From assembly GCF_900188085.1 (NCBI RefSeq), contig NZ_FZOU01000007.1, forward strand, positions 208,074-272,073: DNA of 64,000 bases, read 5' to 3'. Both the position numbers and the translations under genes were made by a program. This document shows, piece by piece, positions 10,247 through 18,850 of the stretch. This stretch comes from Granulicella rosea. Its GTDB lineage: Bacteria > Acidobacteriota > Terriglobia > Terriglobales > Acidobacteriaceae. A model generated the notes under the pieces. That model was not told the DNA's origin. It did no database searches and saw nothing but the letters and a program-made list of their open reading frames with translations. Numbering within the stretch: position 1 is the first letter of the stretch; every line of letters starts with the position of its first letter.

Positions 10247-11143
10247 ATGGCGAAGACCATAGGAGTCGTTCTTTCTGAACGGATCGTGGCTGGACTGATT
10301 GTCGACTACAAGCTCGAAGGGCCGCTGTACACCTTTCCCGAGAGCGAAGACGACGCCTACGGGCTGGTCGAGCTGCCGACCGAGGATCTCGTTCGCCGCA
10401 TCTGCGAGCAGATCAAGCGCGCGGCCGGCGATGCGGGCGACCTGATGGCCGTCGGCGTGGCGCTGCCGGGGCTGATCAAGCAGGGTGTGGTCGAAGAAGC
10501 GCCGAACCTGCCGCAACTCAAAGGCGCGCGCATCGAAGAGCGGTTGAAGGTCGAGCTGCGCAACAACGGCATCAACGTTCCGGTCTGCGTGATCAACGAC
10601 GCGGACGGCGTCGCGGCGGGGCTGGCCGCGCACCACGAAAAGCTGGACAGCCTGATTCGCGTCTGGACGCTGGGCATCGGCATCGGCTTCGGCCGCTATC
10701 CGTTCGCGCCGGGCGTGTGGGAGGGCGGCCACACCGTCGTCACGCTGGACGACAAGGAACGCTTCTGCGGCTGCGGCGGACGCGGCCACATGGAAGGCAT
10801 CATGGGCCAGCGCGCCATGCGCCTGCGCTTCCTCGACATGGAGCCGGAGGAGGTCTTCCAGGCGGCCAAAGAGGGCGATCCGCGCTGCGTGGAGTTCAAA
10901 CGGCTGTGGCACAAGGCGCTGGCCGCGGGCATCGCCAACTCCATCCACATGGACGGCACGGGCAAGTTCTTCCTCACGGGCTTCAACGTGCGCTTCGTCG
11001 ACCTGCCCATGCTGAAGGACTACCTGCAGCAGATGGTGAAGATGAGTCCGCTGATGAGCTACGCGCTCGAAATCGTCGAGGACGACGCCGCGACGCGGGT
11101 GATCGGCGCGGCGGTGACGGCTCTGCAGGCGGCGGGCCGGTAG
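10247..11143 (+). CDS. ROK family sugar kinase or transcriptional regulator-like protein
   Basis: 298 residues from the ATG at 10247, which has GAGG six bases upstream. ROK hallmarks are visible: GVALPGLIKQGVVEEAPNLP, NDADGVAAG (catalytic Asp), GIGIGFG and EGGHTVV. The zinc-binding motif is written RFCGCGGRGHMEG; in typical ROK proteins it reads CGCGxxGCxE, so the third Cys is replaced by His here. No helix-turn-helix precedes the domain, favouring a kinase. Glucose or another hexose is the likely substrate, but specificity is not decided by the sequence. It follows sthA on the same strand, and the next gene begins 33 bases after it. Confidence 0.85.
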   Translation: MAKTIGVVLSERIVAGLIVDYKLEGPLYTFPESEDDAYGLVELPTEDLVRRICEQIKRAAGDAGDLMAVGVALPGLIKQGVVEEAPNLPQLKGARIEERLKVELRNNGINVPVCVINDADGVAAGLAAHHEKLDSLIRVWTLGIGIGFGRYPFAPGVWEGGHTVVTLDDKERFCGCGGRGHMEGIMGQRAMRLRFLDMEPEEVFQAAKEGDPRCVEFKRLWHKALAAGIANSIHMDGTGKFFLTGFNVRFVDLPMLKDYLQQMVKMSPLMSYALEIVEDDAATRVIGAAVTALQAAGR

Positions 11144-11175
11144 ACTGGACCCACATCCACCCTCCGCGAGGTTCC

Positions 11176-11649
11176 ATGGCCCTTCGAGCTGCGTCGGCTT
11201 TCTGCGTTTTGTTCCTGCTGCCCGGTCTTGTCTCCGCGCAGACGTCGGCTCCGCCTGCATTGTTTGGGCCTCCGGTGGCGGTGCCATCACGCGAGATAGG
11301 GCCCAATGGCGAAGTGATCTTCAAGATCGGAAAAGAGACCACTCCGCCCGAAGTCATTACGAAGCCGGAGCCGATCTTTCCGGAGGAGGCGCGTCATGCC
11401 AAGGTCTCCGGCATCACGACCCTGATGATCATCGTCGACGCGCAGGGCGTGCCCCAGGACGTGCATGTCGTTCACTCTCTGGCCGAGATGGTGAAGCCGA
11501 AAAAACAGGACGCCGCCCGCGCGCTGGACACAGCGGCGCTCGAGGCTGTGAAGCAGTACCGCTTCAAACCGGCGATGCGCGACGGGAAGCCGGTCGCGGT
11601 TAAGATGTATGTCGAAGTCGACTTCCAGATTCGTCGCAAGCTCTTTTAA
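11176..11649 (+). CDS. Secreted TonB C-terminal-domain protein (paralogue 1)
   Basis: 157 residues: signal peptide MALRAASAFCVLFLLPGLVSAQ, a short linker, then a TonB C-terminal fold with PEPIFPEEARHAKVSGITTL, VDAQGVPQDVHVV and LEAVKQYRFKPAMRDGKPV. There is no long proline-rich linker and no membrane anchor beyond the signal peptide, so the classical inner-membrane TonB architecture is absent. It is the first of three tandem paralogues. A role in docking TonB-dependent receptors or periplasmic binding is an inference; simple domain reuse is equally possible. Confidence 0.85.
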   Translation: MALRAASAFCVLFLLPGLVSAQTSAPPALFGPPVAVPSREIGPNGEVIFKIGKETTPPEVITKPEPIFPEEARHAKVSGITTLMIIVDAQGVPQDVHVVHSLAEMVKPKKQDAARALDTAALEAVKQYRFKPAMRDGKPVAVKMYVEVDFQIRRKLF

Positions 11650-11700
11650 CGTCTCGCCCATGAACTAGCCTGTTTGATATGAGATTTCTATGGAGAGGTC

Positions 11701-12144
11701 ATGTTCCTCAGCAGAAGGTCCGCGCCCGGTGTTCTCCTCGCCTGCATGCTGTCGCTTCATGGAACTGCGCAGGAGACCTCTTCCCCTGTCACTGGCTCCG
11801 CGCCGACTGATTCAGCCAAGGTAGAGCGGATAGGCGGCGGTGTGACTCCGCCGAAGGTCGTCTCGCAGCCGGAGCCGGAGTTCTCGAAGGAAGCCCGGAA
11901 GAAGAAGATCGCTGGCAATACGACGCTGACGCTCGTGGTCGATCCGCAAGGGCTGCCGACGAAGATTCGCGTCGTAAAATCCGCCGCCGAAGGTTATAAA
12001 AAGCAGAAAGACCGCGACGCCGCCCAGACGCTGGACGCGAAGGCCATCGAGGCGGTCGAACACTACCGCTTCACCCCAGCCATGAAAGGCGGCCAGCCTG
12101 TGTCGGTGCAGTTGAATATCGTGGTCAACTTCCAGATCTTCTAG
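11701..12144 (+). CDS. Secreted TonB C-terminal-domain protein (paralogue 2)
   Basis: 147 residues with the signal peptide MFLSRRSAPGVLLACMLSLH...AQ. The mature part repeats the design of the preceding gene: GVTPPKVVSQPEPEFSKEAR, VVDPQGLPTKIRVVKSA, then a run YKKQKDRDAAQTLDAKAIEA and VEHYRFTPAMKGGQPV. AGAGGTC lies just before the ATG. The spacing to paralogue 1 is 51 bases, which suggests one transcript and recent tandem duplication. Confidence 0.85.
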   Translation: MFLSRRSAPGVLLACMLSLHGTAQETSSPVTGSAPTDSAKVERIGGGVTPPKVVSQPEPEFSKEARKKKIAGNTTLTLVVDPQGLPTKIRVVKSAAEGYKKQKDRDAAQTLDAKAIEAVEHYRFTPAMKGGQPVSVQLNIVVNFQIF

Positions 12145-12178
12145 CGCTTTCATCCGTCCAAACCGCCTGGAGTCCCCG

Positions 12179-12613
12179 ATGCCCTCGCGAAAGATCTTTT
12201 TCTTCGGCGTTTTTCTCGCCCTCGCATGGACGATCGGCGTCTCCGCGCAGCAGCCCGCGCCAGAGACGCCTGCGCCCGATGCCGCCGGCGTCTACCGGAT
12301 CGGGCATGGCGTGACGCCGCCCGAGACGGTCTATCAAGAGCCGTTTGACGTTCCCGATCAGGCGCGCAAGCGAAAGCTGTACTGCGTCACGGATCTCGCG
12401 CTCATCGTCGATGCGAATGGAACTCCACAAGACGTGCGCGTGGTCAAATCCACGGCCGAGCCGTATATGGACAAGAAAGACCATGCCGCAGCTCTCGCAG
12501 TTGACGCCAAGGCGGTGGAGACGGTCAAGCGTTACCGCTTCAAGGCGGGAATGCTGAATGGCAAACCCGTGCCGGTACGGATGAAGATGGAGCTTTCATA
12601 CAATCAGTTCTGA
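12179..12613 (+). CDS. Secreted TonB C-terminal-domain protein (paralogue 3)
   Basis: 144 residues. The signal peptide is MPSRKIFFFGVFLALAWTIGVSAQQ. The TonB-C domain reads GVTPPETVYQEPFDVPDQAR, VDANGTPQDVRVVKSTAEPY, KDHAAALAVDAKAVETVKRY and RFKAGMLNGKPVPVRMKMEL. The conserved proline-rich start of the domain is degraded (YQEP in place of xPEPxF). It begins 34 bases after paralogue 2 and ends one base into a possible upstream start of the next gene. Confidence 0.85.
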   Translation: MPSRKIFFFGVFLALAWTIGVSAQQPAPETPAPDAAGVYRIGHGVTPPETVYQEPFDVPDQARKRKLYCVTDLALIVDANGTPQDVRVVKSTAEPYMDKKDHAAALAVDAKAVETVKRYRFKAGMLNGKPVPVRMKMELSYNQF

Positions 12614-12654
12614 TGGTCTGCTCGCGAAATGGCACGAGACCCGTCTCTTTTTGC

Positions 12655-13206
12655 ATGAAAACTTTCCTATGCTTCGGATTGCTGCTCGCAAGCGCCGCCC
12701 GCGCGCAGGAGCCGAAGGTCGATCCGAACCGCGTCTTTACGACGCAACTGCACTGGGAGCGCGTCGGCGGCGCGCCACGCAGCGCCACCGACCGATGGGC
12801 CTCCGGCTCGCTCGCCATTCTCTATCGGGATGGAACGTACGCGGCGGTGACGGCTTCTTTCCGGCGCATCGCGAAAGACGCGCCCATCAGCCTGAGCCTG
12901 AACGAAGGCTATGTGATCCGCCTGGGCACGTGGACGAAGACCGACGACAATATGATCCGCATCGAGAGCCGCGAGGTGGCGCGGGACGCGGTCGTGCAGC
13001 GAGCCGGCGACGCCGAGGCTCCGCTGCCGGGACCCGTCTCCGCGCGAACATGCCGGCTGGACAAGCCCTCCGTCGAACACCTCTCGGACGCGATCCACTG
13101 CAATGGCGGCAATGGACTTACGCTGACGCCGCCTGATGCTCCGGTCGACCTGAACGATCTCCCGCGAATCGTCGATGCGCTGGTGAAGAAAACCGCGCCG
13201 CGATGA
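12655..13206 (+). CDS. Hypothetical secreted protein
   Basis: 183 residues from the ATG at 12655 (MKTFLCFGLLLASAARAQ, a clean signal peptide). The frame is open 42 bases further upstream, but that would bury the signal sequence. The mature protein has no recognisable domain; it contains beta-strand-like segments (GSLAILYRDGTYAAVTASFR) and two cysteines (TCRL, IHCNG) that could pair. It follows the TonB-C trio closely on the same strand and may belong to the same transcript. Confidence 0.7.
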   Translation: MKTFLCFGLLLASAARAQEPKVDPNRVFTTQLHWERVGGAPRSATDRWASGSLAILYRDGTYAAVTASFRRIAKDAPISLSLNEGYVIRLGTWTKTDDNMIRIESREVARDAVVQRAGDAEAPLPGPVSARTCRLDKPSVEHLSDAIHCNGGNGLTLTPPDAPVDLNDLPRIVDALVKKTAPR

Positions 13207-13236
13207 CACGCCCCCGGCATTTGAGAGAATAGACAG

Positions 13237-13842
13237 ATGAAACTTACGCTGCCCCAAGGCCAGTTCAAGGCCTACCTCTTCGACTGCGATGGAACCATCA
13301 CCGACTCGATGCCCTTGCACTTCGTGGCCTGGAACAAGGTCTTCGCCGAGTACGCCTGCCACTTTCCCGAAACGACCTTCTACGCCTGGGGCGGCATGCC
13401 CGTCGCCGACATCATCGAGCGGCTGAACGCGGAGCAGGGGCTGAAGATGCCCGTTGCCGAGATCATGAAGGTCAAGGAAGAGATCTTCCGCGAGCTGCTC
13501 TCCGAGCTGCAGGCCGTGCCCGAGGTGCTCGAACACATCCTCGCCGCGCATGGCAAGATTCCCTTCGCGGTCGTCTCGGGCAGCCCGCGCGAGTCGGTCG
13601 TGCGATCGCTTGAAAAGCTGGGGATCCTCGACCGCTTTGAGACGCTGGTCTGCGCGGGCGATTATAAGAACGGCAAACCCGACCCGGAGCCCTTCCTGAT
13701 CGCCGCCGAACGGCTGGGCATCGCACCCGCCGACTGCCTGGTCTTCGAAGACGCGGAGTTGGGAATCCAGGCCGCCACCGCCGCCGGGATGGCCTCGGTG
13801 AAGGTGTTGACTCCGCTGGAGCGGGCGGCGGTGGTTGCCTAA
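13237..13842 (+). CDS. HAD-IA family phosphatase / phosphosugar mutase-like
   Basis: A 201-residue cytoplasmic HAD hydrolase. Motif I is FDCDGTITDSMPLH (both catalytic Asp residues), motif II VVSGSP, motif III lies at NGKPDPEPF (Lys), and motif IV at VFEDAELGIQAATAAGM. The helical cap between motifs I and II has the size of subfamily IA, as in beta-phosphoglucomutase and fructose-1-phosphatase YqaB. The cap lacks features that would fix the substrate. It dephosphorylates or isomerises a sugar phosphate by way of a phospho-aspartate. Confidence 0.88.
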   Translation: MKLTLPQGQFKAYLFDCDGTITDSMPLHFVAWNKVFAEYACHFPETTFYAWGGMPVADIIERLNAEQGLKMPVAEIMKVKEEIFRELLSELQAVPEVLEHILAAHGKIPFAVVSGSPRESVVRSLEKLGILDRFETLVCAGDYKNGKPDPEPFLIAAERLGIAPADCLVFEDAELGIQAATAAGMASVKVLTPLERAAVVA

Positions 13843-13856
13843 AGGCGTGTGTTCGT

Positions 13857-13888
13857 GAGCTGTAAGCTGACAGCAATTCAGCTTACAG
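13857..13888. repeat. Dispersed repeat D
   Basis: GAGCTGTAAGCTGACAGC and ATTCAGCTTACAGTTC form an imperfect inverted repeat directly after the HAD gene. It may double as a weak transcription terminator. Confidence 0.45.
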
Positions 13889-13948
13889 TTCAGGGCTTAC
13901 GCGTCCTTTCTGCACTCGCCAAAAACTCTTGAACCCGCCGAAAACTTC

Positions 13949-14056
13949 CGTCATCCTGAACGCAGTGAAGGACCCCCGTATTGGCTTTTGTTCTCCTTCG
14001 AAGGAGAACAAAGGCAAAAACCAATACGGGGGTACTTCGCGCTGCTCAGGATGACC
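13949..14056. repeat. Dispersed repeat A with nested long hairpin
   Basis: About 50-base arms pair with few mismatches. The outer part is the repeat A sequence (GTCATCCTGAACGCAGTGAA / TACTTCGCGCTGCTCAGGAT), the inner part CCCCGTATTGGCTTTTG with its complement, and the tip is TTCTCCTTCGAAGGAGAAC. It lies between the HAD gene and a convergent small secreted protein gene. Confidence 0.75.
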
Positions 14057-14089
14057 GGAGCTGGTGGTAACTACGGGAGTCAGTCGTGA

Positions 14090-14464
14090 CTACCGAGGTC
14101 CCGGCCCTTCATGCAGCATGTGGCTCATCGCCACGTCGTATCCGCGCCGAAAGCCCTCACGGTAATCCGCGCGGACGCTGGGCGGCACATGCGGGTGACG
14201 GAACTCGTCGCGGTTGTTCGGGTCCGGCCGGCGATGGTTGTCGAAGTCGCGCCGCGCCCCCTCGATGCCATCGTGGAATCCCTGCCGCTGCACCTCGCGA
14301 AACGCCTGCGGAGGCGCATCCCAGCCGCCGCGCGGGCCATAGCCGGGAGGCGGCGGTCCCTGGGGCGGGCCATACCCCTGCGCGACGGCCGAAGCGCCCA
14401 GAGTCCCAATCATCGCCAGCGCCAAGGCGCCTGTCGCAAAACGTGTGCGGATATGCGTAATCAT
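14090..14464 (-). CDS. Hypothetical secreted Pro/Gly/Arg-rich protein
   Basis: 124 residues. The signal peptide covers about residues 1-29 (ending SAVAQ). A Gly/Pro/Tyr-rich linker (YGPPQGPPPPGYGPRGG) is followed by a motif with repeats of the pattern GFHDGIEGARRDFDNHRRPD, RDEFRHP and YREGFRRGYDVAM. The two GF-x-D/R-G units suggest a small helical repeat. It is very rich in Arg and His. I know no function. An SD-like AGGAGG lies upstream of the ATG on the minus strand. Confidence 0.65.
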   Translation of the reverse strand: MITHIRTRFATGALALAMIGTLGASAVAQGYGPPQGPPPPGYGPRGGWDAPPQAFREVQRQGFHDGIEGARRDFDNHRRPDPNNRDEFRHPHVPPSVRADYREGFRRGYDVAMSHMLHEGPGPR

Positions 14465-14572
14465 CGTAAGCCTCCTGTTTCCAACAACAACCGGTAAGAT
14501 GTCCAGCCCTTACCGGTCTGTTGTATGGAAACCGGAGTTGCGTTGAAAGATGCGGCCAGATGCGCGCATCTT

Positions 14573-15613
<1,041 letters not shown>

Positions 15614-15713
15614 GCGGTGTTCTCCTTGATTCGATCTTCCTGGATTCAGATGCTCGTAACCGATCCGGTGCGAGCTGAAACTCTTCCACCGGCCGGCCCG
15701 CTAAGCTGGGTCA

Positions 15714-15926
15714 GTGCAACCCTCGCTCCTGTTCCCCGACCAGCCGGATCTAACGCCCGAGATTCCGCCCACCTGGGCCGAAGACTCCGACGTCTACCAC
15801 ACCTCCGACCGCTGCAACCGGCTGCAGGCGATCCAGCGCAACCGCCGCGTGACCGGCAAGCCGGGCGTGAAGCTACGGCTTTGCTTCAACTGCGAGGACA
15901 TCATCCGGGCCAAGCGCCTGGGATGA
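15714..15926 (+). CDS. Small hypothetical Cys/His protein
   Basis: 70 residues from a GTG start. After a Pro-rich start (QPSLLFPDQPDLTPEIPP) comes DVYHTSDRCNRLQAIQRNRR and LRLCFNCEDIIRAKR. The His, Cys and CxxC spacing suggests a small metal-binding or treble-clef-like module. The 3' end overlaps by 54 bases the convergent DUF3861 gene, which is unusual but possible. The choice of this frame rests on the ordered Cys/His pattern; it could still be spurious. Confidence 0.5.
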   Translation: MQPSLLFPDQPDLTPEIPPTWAEDSDVYHTSDRCNRLQAIQRNRRVTGKPGVKLRLCFNCEDIIRAKRLG

Positions 15927-16223
15927 TGAGGTGGCCGGCCCCTGCTTCAACCGGCCGATGAACTCCCGCAGATGCGGCATCAGCGGCGCGAAGAGCGGGT
16001 CGTTGCGATGCTTCAAACCCACCTCGGCGAAGAGCTTCAACCCGATGGCGAGCGAGGCCGCCTCATCCGCCGTGAACGCGGGCCAGCGCGATGCCTGGCG
16101 CTCGGCGATGTTCAGGATGTTGTCGTGGTTCTCCGGGTAAAACACCAGCGGCGCGTGTACGTCGGGGTCGACCTTGCGTTCGCCGAGGTCTTCGACCGTG
16201 ACTTTGTACTTGTAGATTCCCAT
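15873..16223 (-). CDS. DUF3861 domain protein
   Basis: 116 residues. MGIYKYKVTVEDLGERK, then FYPENHDNILNIAERQ, LAIGLKLFAEVGLKHRNDPL and FAPLMPHLREFIGRLKQ match the DUF3861 family, a small cytoplasmic protein of unknown function found across proteobacteria and acidobacteria. AGGAG lies five bases upstream of the ATG. The C-terminal tail after GRLKQ (about 23 residues) goes beyond the usual family length and overlaps the small gene on the opposite strand. Confidence 0.8.
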   Translation of the reverse strand: MGIYKYKVTVEDLGERKVDPDVHAPLVFYPENHDNILNIAERQASRWPAFTADEAASLAIGLKLFAEVGLKHRNDPLFAPLMPHLREFIGRLKQGPATSSSQALGPDDVLAVEAKP

Positions 16224-16299
16224 GCATTCTCCTGGGGATTAGATGGGTGAACATCCGATCCGTTTCAGGGAAAGCGACGCTGGTTTCGCCCATCAGCTT

Positions 16300-16413
16300 G
16301 TCATCCTGAGCGAAGTGCAGCAGAGTCGAAGGACCTGCTTCTTGCTCTCCCGGCATAGGCGCCCGCGCGGCCACGAGCAAACAGCGGATCCTTCGCGTCG
16401 CTCAGGAGGACAC
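16300..16413. repeat. Dispersed repeat A, paired arms
   Basis: GTCATCCTGAGCGAAGTGCA...GAAGGACCTGCTTC and its inverted partner GGATCCTTCGCGTCGCTCAG flank a variable loop of about 40 bases. It fills the gap between DUF3861 and the DNA ligase gene. Confidence 0.75.
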
Positions 16414-16436
16414 ACTATGCAGGAAGGCCTCAAGGA

Positions 16437-18350
16437 TCAAGCCTCCACCGGCTTATCCACCTGCGACTGGTAGATCTCCTCCACCCGCGCGACGGTGTCG
16501 ATCTCGGCCAGCGGCTTGTCCCTGCGAATGTGCAGGATGCGCGGGAAGCGCAGCGCGAAGCCGCTGGCGTGGCGCGTGCTCCGCATGATGTTATTGAACG
16601 CGACCTCCAGCACGATCAGCGGCTCGACCGTGCGGAAGTGGCCGCGATCCTCTAACGTGTGGGCCTTCAGGAAGTCGGTCAGCTCGAGTATCTCCGCGTC
16701 CGTCACGCCGGAGTAGGCCTTGCCGACGTTTTCAAGCTCCCCGGCCTCGTTGCGTACGGCGAAGGTGTAGTCCGAGAGCAGCCCCGCGCGGCGGCCGTGG
16801 CCGTACTCCGCGCCGGTGATGACGACGTCCAGCGTCGCCAGCTCGCGCTTCAGCTTCACCCACCAGATGCCGCGTCGGCCCGGCAGATAGGGCGAGGCGG
16901 CGGCCTTCAGCATGACGCCCTCGTTCGACCGGGCGCGCGCGTCGGCGTAGGCGCGATCGATCTCGTCGGCGGATTCGACCAGCTTCGACGGCGCGATCAT
17001 CAGCCTCGGCACACCCGGCTCGGCGGGCTCTTCATCGGCGAAGAGCGCCGCCTGCGGCTCGTGCCGGCGGGCGGCATGTTCGCTCAGCACGAGCGGCGAC
17101 TGCACGCGGTCGACGAGTCGCTCGACCACTGACTCCAGCTTGTTTCTGCGGACTTTGAGTTCCAGAGGCAACAACAAATGCCCATCGGCGAACATCAGAT
17201 CGAAGGCCATGAAGACGACGGGAATCTGCTGGCGCAGATCGTTGCCGACGCGCTTGCGTCCGATGCGCTGGCTGAGTACGGCGAAGGGAAGCGCCGTGCC
17301 CGAGGCGTAGTCCCAGCCGAGAATCTCGCCGTCGAGGATCAGCGGCGCGTCGGCGTGCGCGAAGGCCTCGGCCAGTTCGGGGAAGCTCTCCGTGATGTCC
17401 TCCCGGTTGCGCGAGTAGATCGCCACCCGGCCCGGCTGCGCGGGGTCTCCGCAGTGGATCTGTGCGCGCATGCCGTCGTACTTGTCTTCGAGGAAGGCAT
17501 GGACCTGGGCGGAGTCCGTTGAGATTTCAGGATTGCTTAAGGGCACGGCTTCAGCCGTGCCATCCTCCTCTCCCTCGACGTGCGGCTTCAGCCGCTGAGG
17601 TACGGTTTTCTTCTTCGCAGCCGCCGGAGGCTTCGGCGTAAATCGTTCGATCGCCTCCTCCGGCGTCTCCACCGGGCTCGCCAGCATGAAGCCCAGCGGA
17701 TGAAAGAGCGTCATGCGCGCCTCGTCCAGCGTACCGGTAAAGGCGCGCGTGGCCGCAAGCCCCAGGTCGGCCTCGAGCATTACGGCGTTGCGCACGGCCT
17801 CCACCGATACCCCGGCGGCAAGCGCGATGGCCTCCTCCACCAGCGACTGCTTCACCCCGATGCGCATGTCGCCCAGCATGAGCTTCAGCAGGTACTTCGC
17901 CTCGAGCGCGGTCGCGCGGCGCAGCAGGCTTTCGACCAGCGCGGCGCGGATGGCCGTCGTCTTCGCGGTCGCCATGGCGGCGAAGACCTCGGCGATCTCT
18001 CCGAGCGGCAAGGTCGAGACCGTCCCGGCCCAGCCCTCGCGCAGATCGTACGCCGCCGCGCCGAGGTCGCCGTGCCTGCGATAGGCCGCGGTCAACTGCG
18101 CTTCGGTCGCCTCGGAGACGGCCAGCACGGCCTTCGAGAGCAGCGATCCACCCGCGTTCAGCTTGCGCGGATCGGCCTCCGCGAACGGCAGCCCGGCGAG
18201 ATACTGGGCGAAGAGCGCCGCATCCTGCCCGGCGGGGTCTTCCGTGTGCGCCGCCTGCAACGCGGCGACGATGGCCGCGCGCTTCTTCAACCGGCTGGCG
18301 GTCCCGGCCATCTCCTCGGCCAACGCGGCAACCTGGGCGAACGTAGTCAT
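16437..18350 (-). CDS. ATP-dependent DNA ligase (stand-alone, archaeal/eukaryotic type I-like)
   Basis: 637 residues with the full three-domain layout. The N-terminal DNA-binding domain covers about residues 1-240 (LLKLMLGDMRIGVKQSLVEE is characteristic). The nucleotidyltransferase core has motif I EDKYDGMR with the AMP-accepting Lys at about residue 289, motif III-like FMAFDLMFADG, motif IV-like EGVMLKAA and motif V-like WWVKLKRE. The OB-fold with LENVGKAYSGVTDAEI follows. It seals nicks using ATP; it is not LigD and no Ku or LigD partner is nearby. Odd feature: residues about 249-272, just before the core, are encoded by a copy of dispersed repeat B kept in frame. Confidence 0.93.
   Translation of the reverse strand: MTTFAQVAALAEEMAGTASRLKKRAAIVAALQAAHTEDPAGQDAALFAQYLAGLPFAEADPRKLNAGGSLLSKAVLAVSEATEAQLTAAYRRHGDLGAAAYDLREGWAGTVSTLPLGEIAEVFAAMATAKTTAIRAALVESLLRRATALEAKYLLKLMLGDMRIGVKQSLVEEAIALAAGVSVEAVRNAVMLEADLGLAATRAFTGTLDEARMTLFHPLGFMLASPVETPEEAIERFTPKPPAAAKKKTVPQRLKPHVEGEEDGTAEAVPLSNPEISTDSAQVHAFLEDKYDGMRAQIHCGDPAQPGRVAIYSRNREDITESFPELAEAFAHADAPLILDGEILGWDYASGTALPFAVLSQRIGRKRVGNDLRQQIPVVFMAFDLMFADGHLLLPLELKVRRNKLESVVERLVDRVQSPLVLSEHAARRHEPQAALFADEEPAEPGVPRLMIAPSKLVESADEIDRAYADARARSNEGVMLKAAASPYLPGRRGIWWVKLKRELATLDVVITGAEYGHGRRAGLLSDYTFAVRNEAGELENVGKAYSGVTDAEILELTDFLKAHTLEDRGHFRTVEPLIVLEVAFNNIMRSTRHASGFALRFPRILHIRRDKPLAEIDTVARVEEIYQSQVDKPVEA
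17536..17606. repeat. Dispersed repeat B inside the DNA ligase coding sequence
   Basis: CTTAAGGGCACGGCTTCAGC and the following GGCTTCAGCCGCTGAGGTAC appear in the same order and orientation as in the intergenic copy at 6814-6890. Here they are read in frame as VPQRLKP...GTAEAVPLSN in the linker between the DNA-binding and adenylation domains. Confidence 0.8.
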
Positions 18351-18437
18351 GCGAAGATCCTCTCAGAAGAAGGATGCCATCGGCGCCCGCAGCGACTTTC
18401 TCCGAGAGTCCGCGTCTGCAACCACAGAGGCTCTTCC

Positions 18438-18788
18438 ATGAAAAAATTGGCGCTCGCTTTGCTCCTGATGCAACCGATGTTTCTCTCTGCCGCCCCGAAG
18501 GTGAACCCCGCCGACTACACCACGACCGTGCATGTGATCTCGTCGCATTGGAGTCTCGGAAACAATGGCGGCGTTCAGATTCTGCAGGCGCTGATCGACG
18601 GACAGCAGGTGGAGCTGCTCGGCCACGGCGAGGGCGTGCTGAAGCTGGGCAACTATAAAGCGGCGCCTCTCCAGCCCGCGTATCACCCGCGACCCAACGG
18701 CCACGACGACAACGTCGCCTACCAGTTTCTCTTTCCCACGGGCGAGACCCGCAACTTCGACGTGACCGGCTATTCCACGACTCCCTAG
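18438..18788 (+). CDS. Hypothetical secreted protein
   Basis: 116 residues from the ATG at 18438, with signal peptide MKKLALALLLMQPMFLSAAP. The mature part reads TTTVHVISSHWSLGNNGG, VELLGHGEGVLKLGNYKA and NFDVTGYSTTP. The frame extends far upstream antisense to the ligase, but the signal peptide fixes the start. The mix of beta strands and glycines suggests a small beta-barrel or sandwich. No family is recognised. It is divergent from the ligase, with an 87-base shared promoter region. Confidence 0.7.
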   Translation: MKKLALALLLMQPMFLSAAPKVNPADYTTTVHVISSHWSLGNNGGVQILQALIDGQQVELLGHGEGVLKLGNYKAAPLQPAYHPRPNGHDDNVAYQFLFPTGETRNFDVTGYSTTP

Positions 18789-18850
18789 ACGCGAATCGCT
18801 TCCGGCGAGCGAACTGCTTTCCTTCGCCACGCCGGACCGTACAATAGAGT

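Noticed and set aside
8831..11290. An 819-codon open frame antisense to sthA and the ROK gene
   Set aside because: Arg/His/Ala-rich shadow of two well-supported genes, typical of high-GC DNA.
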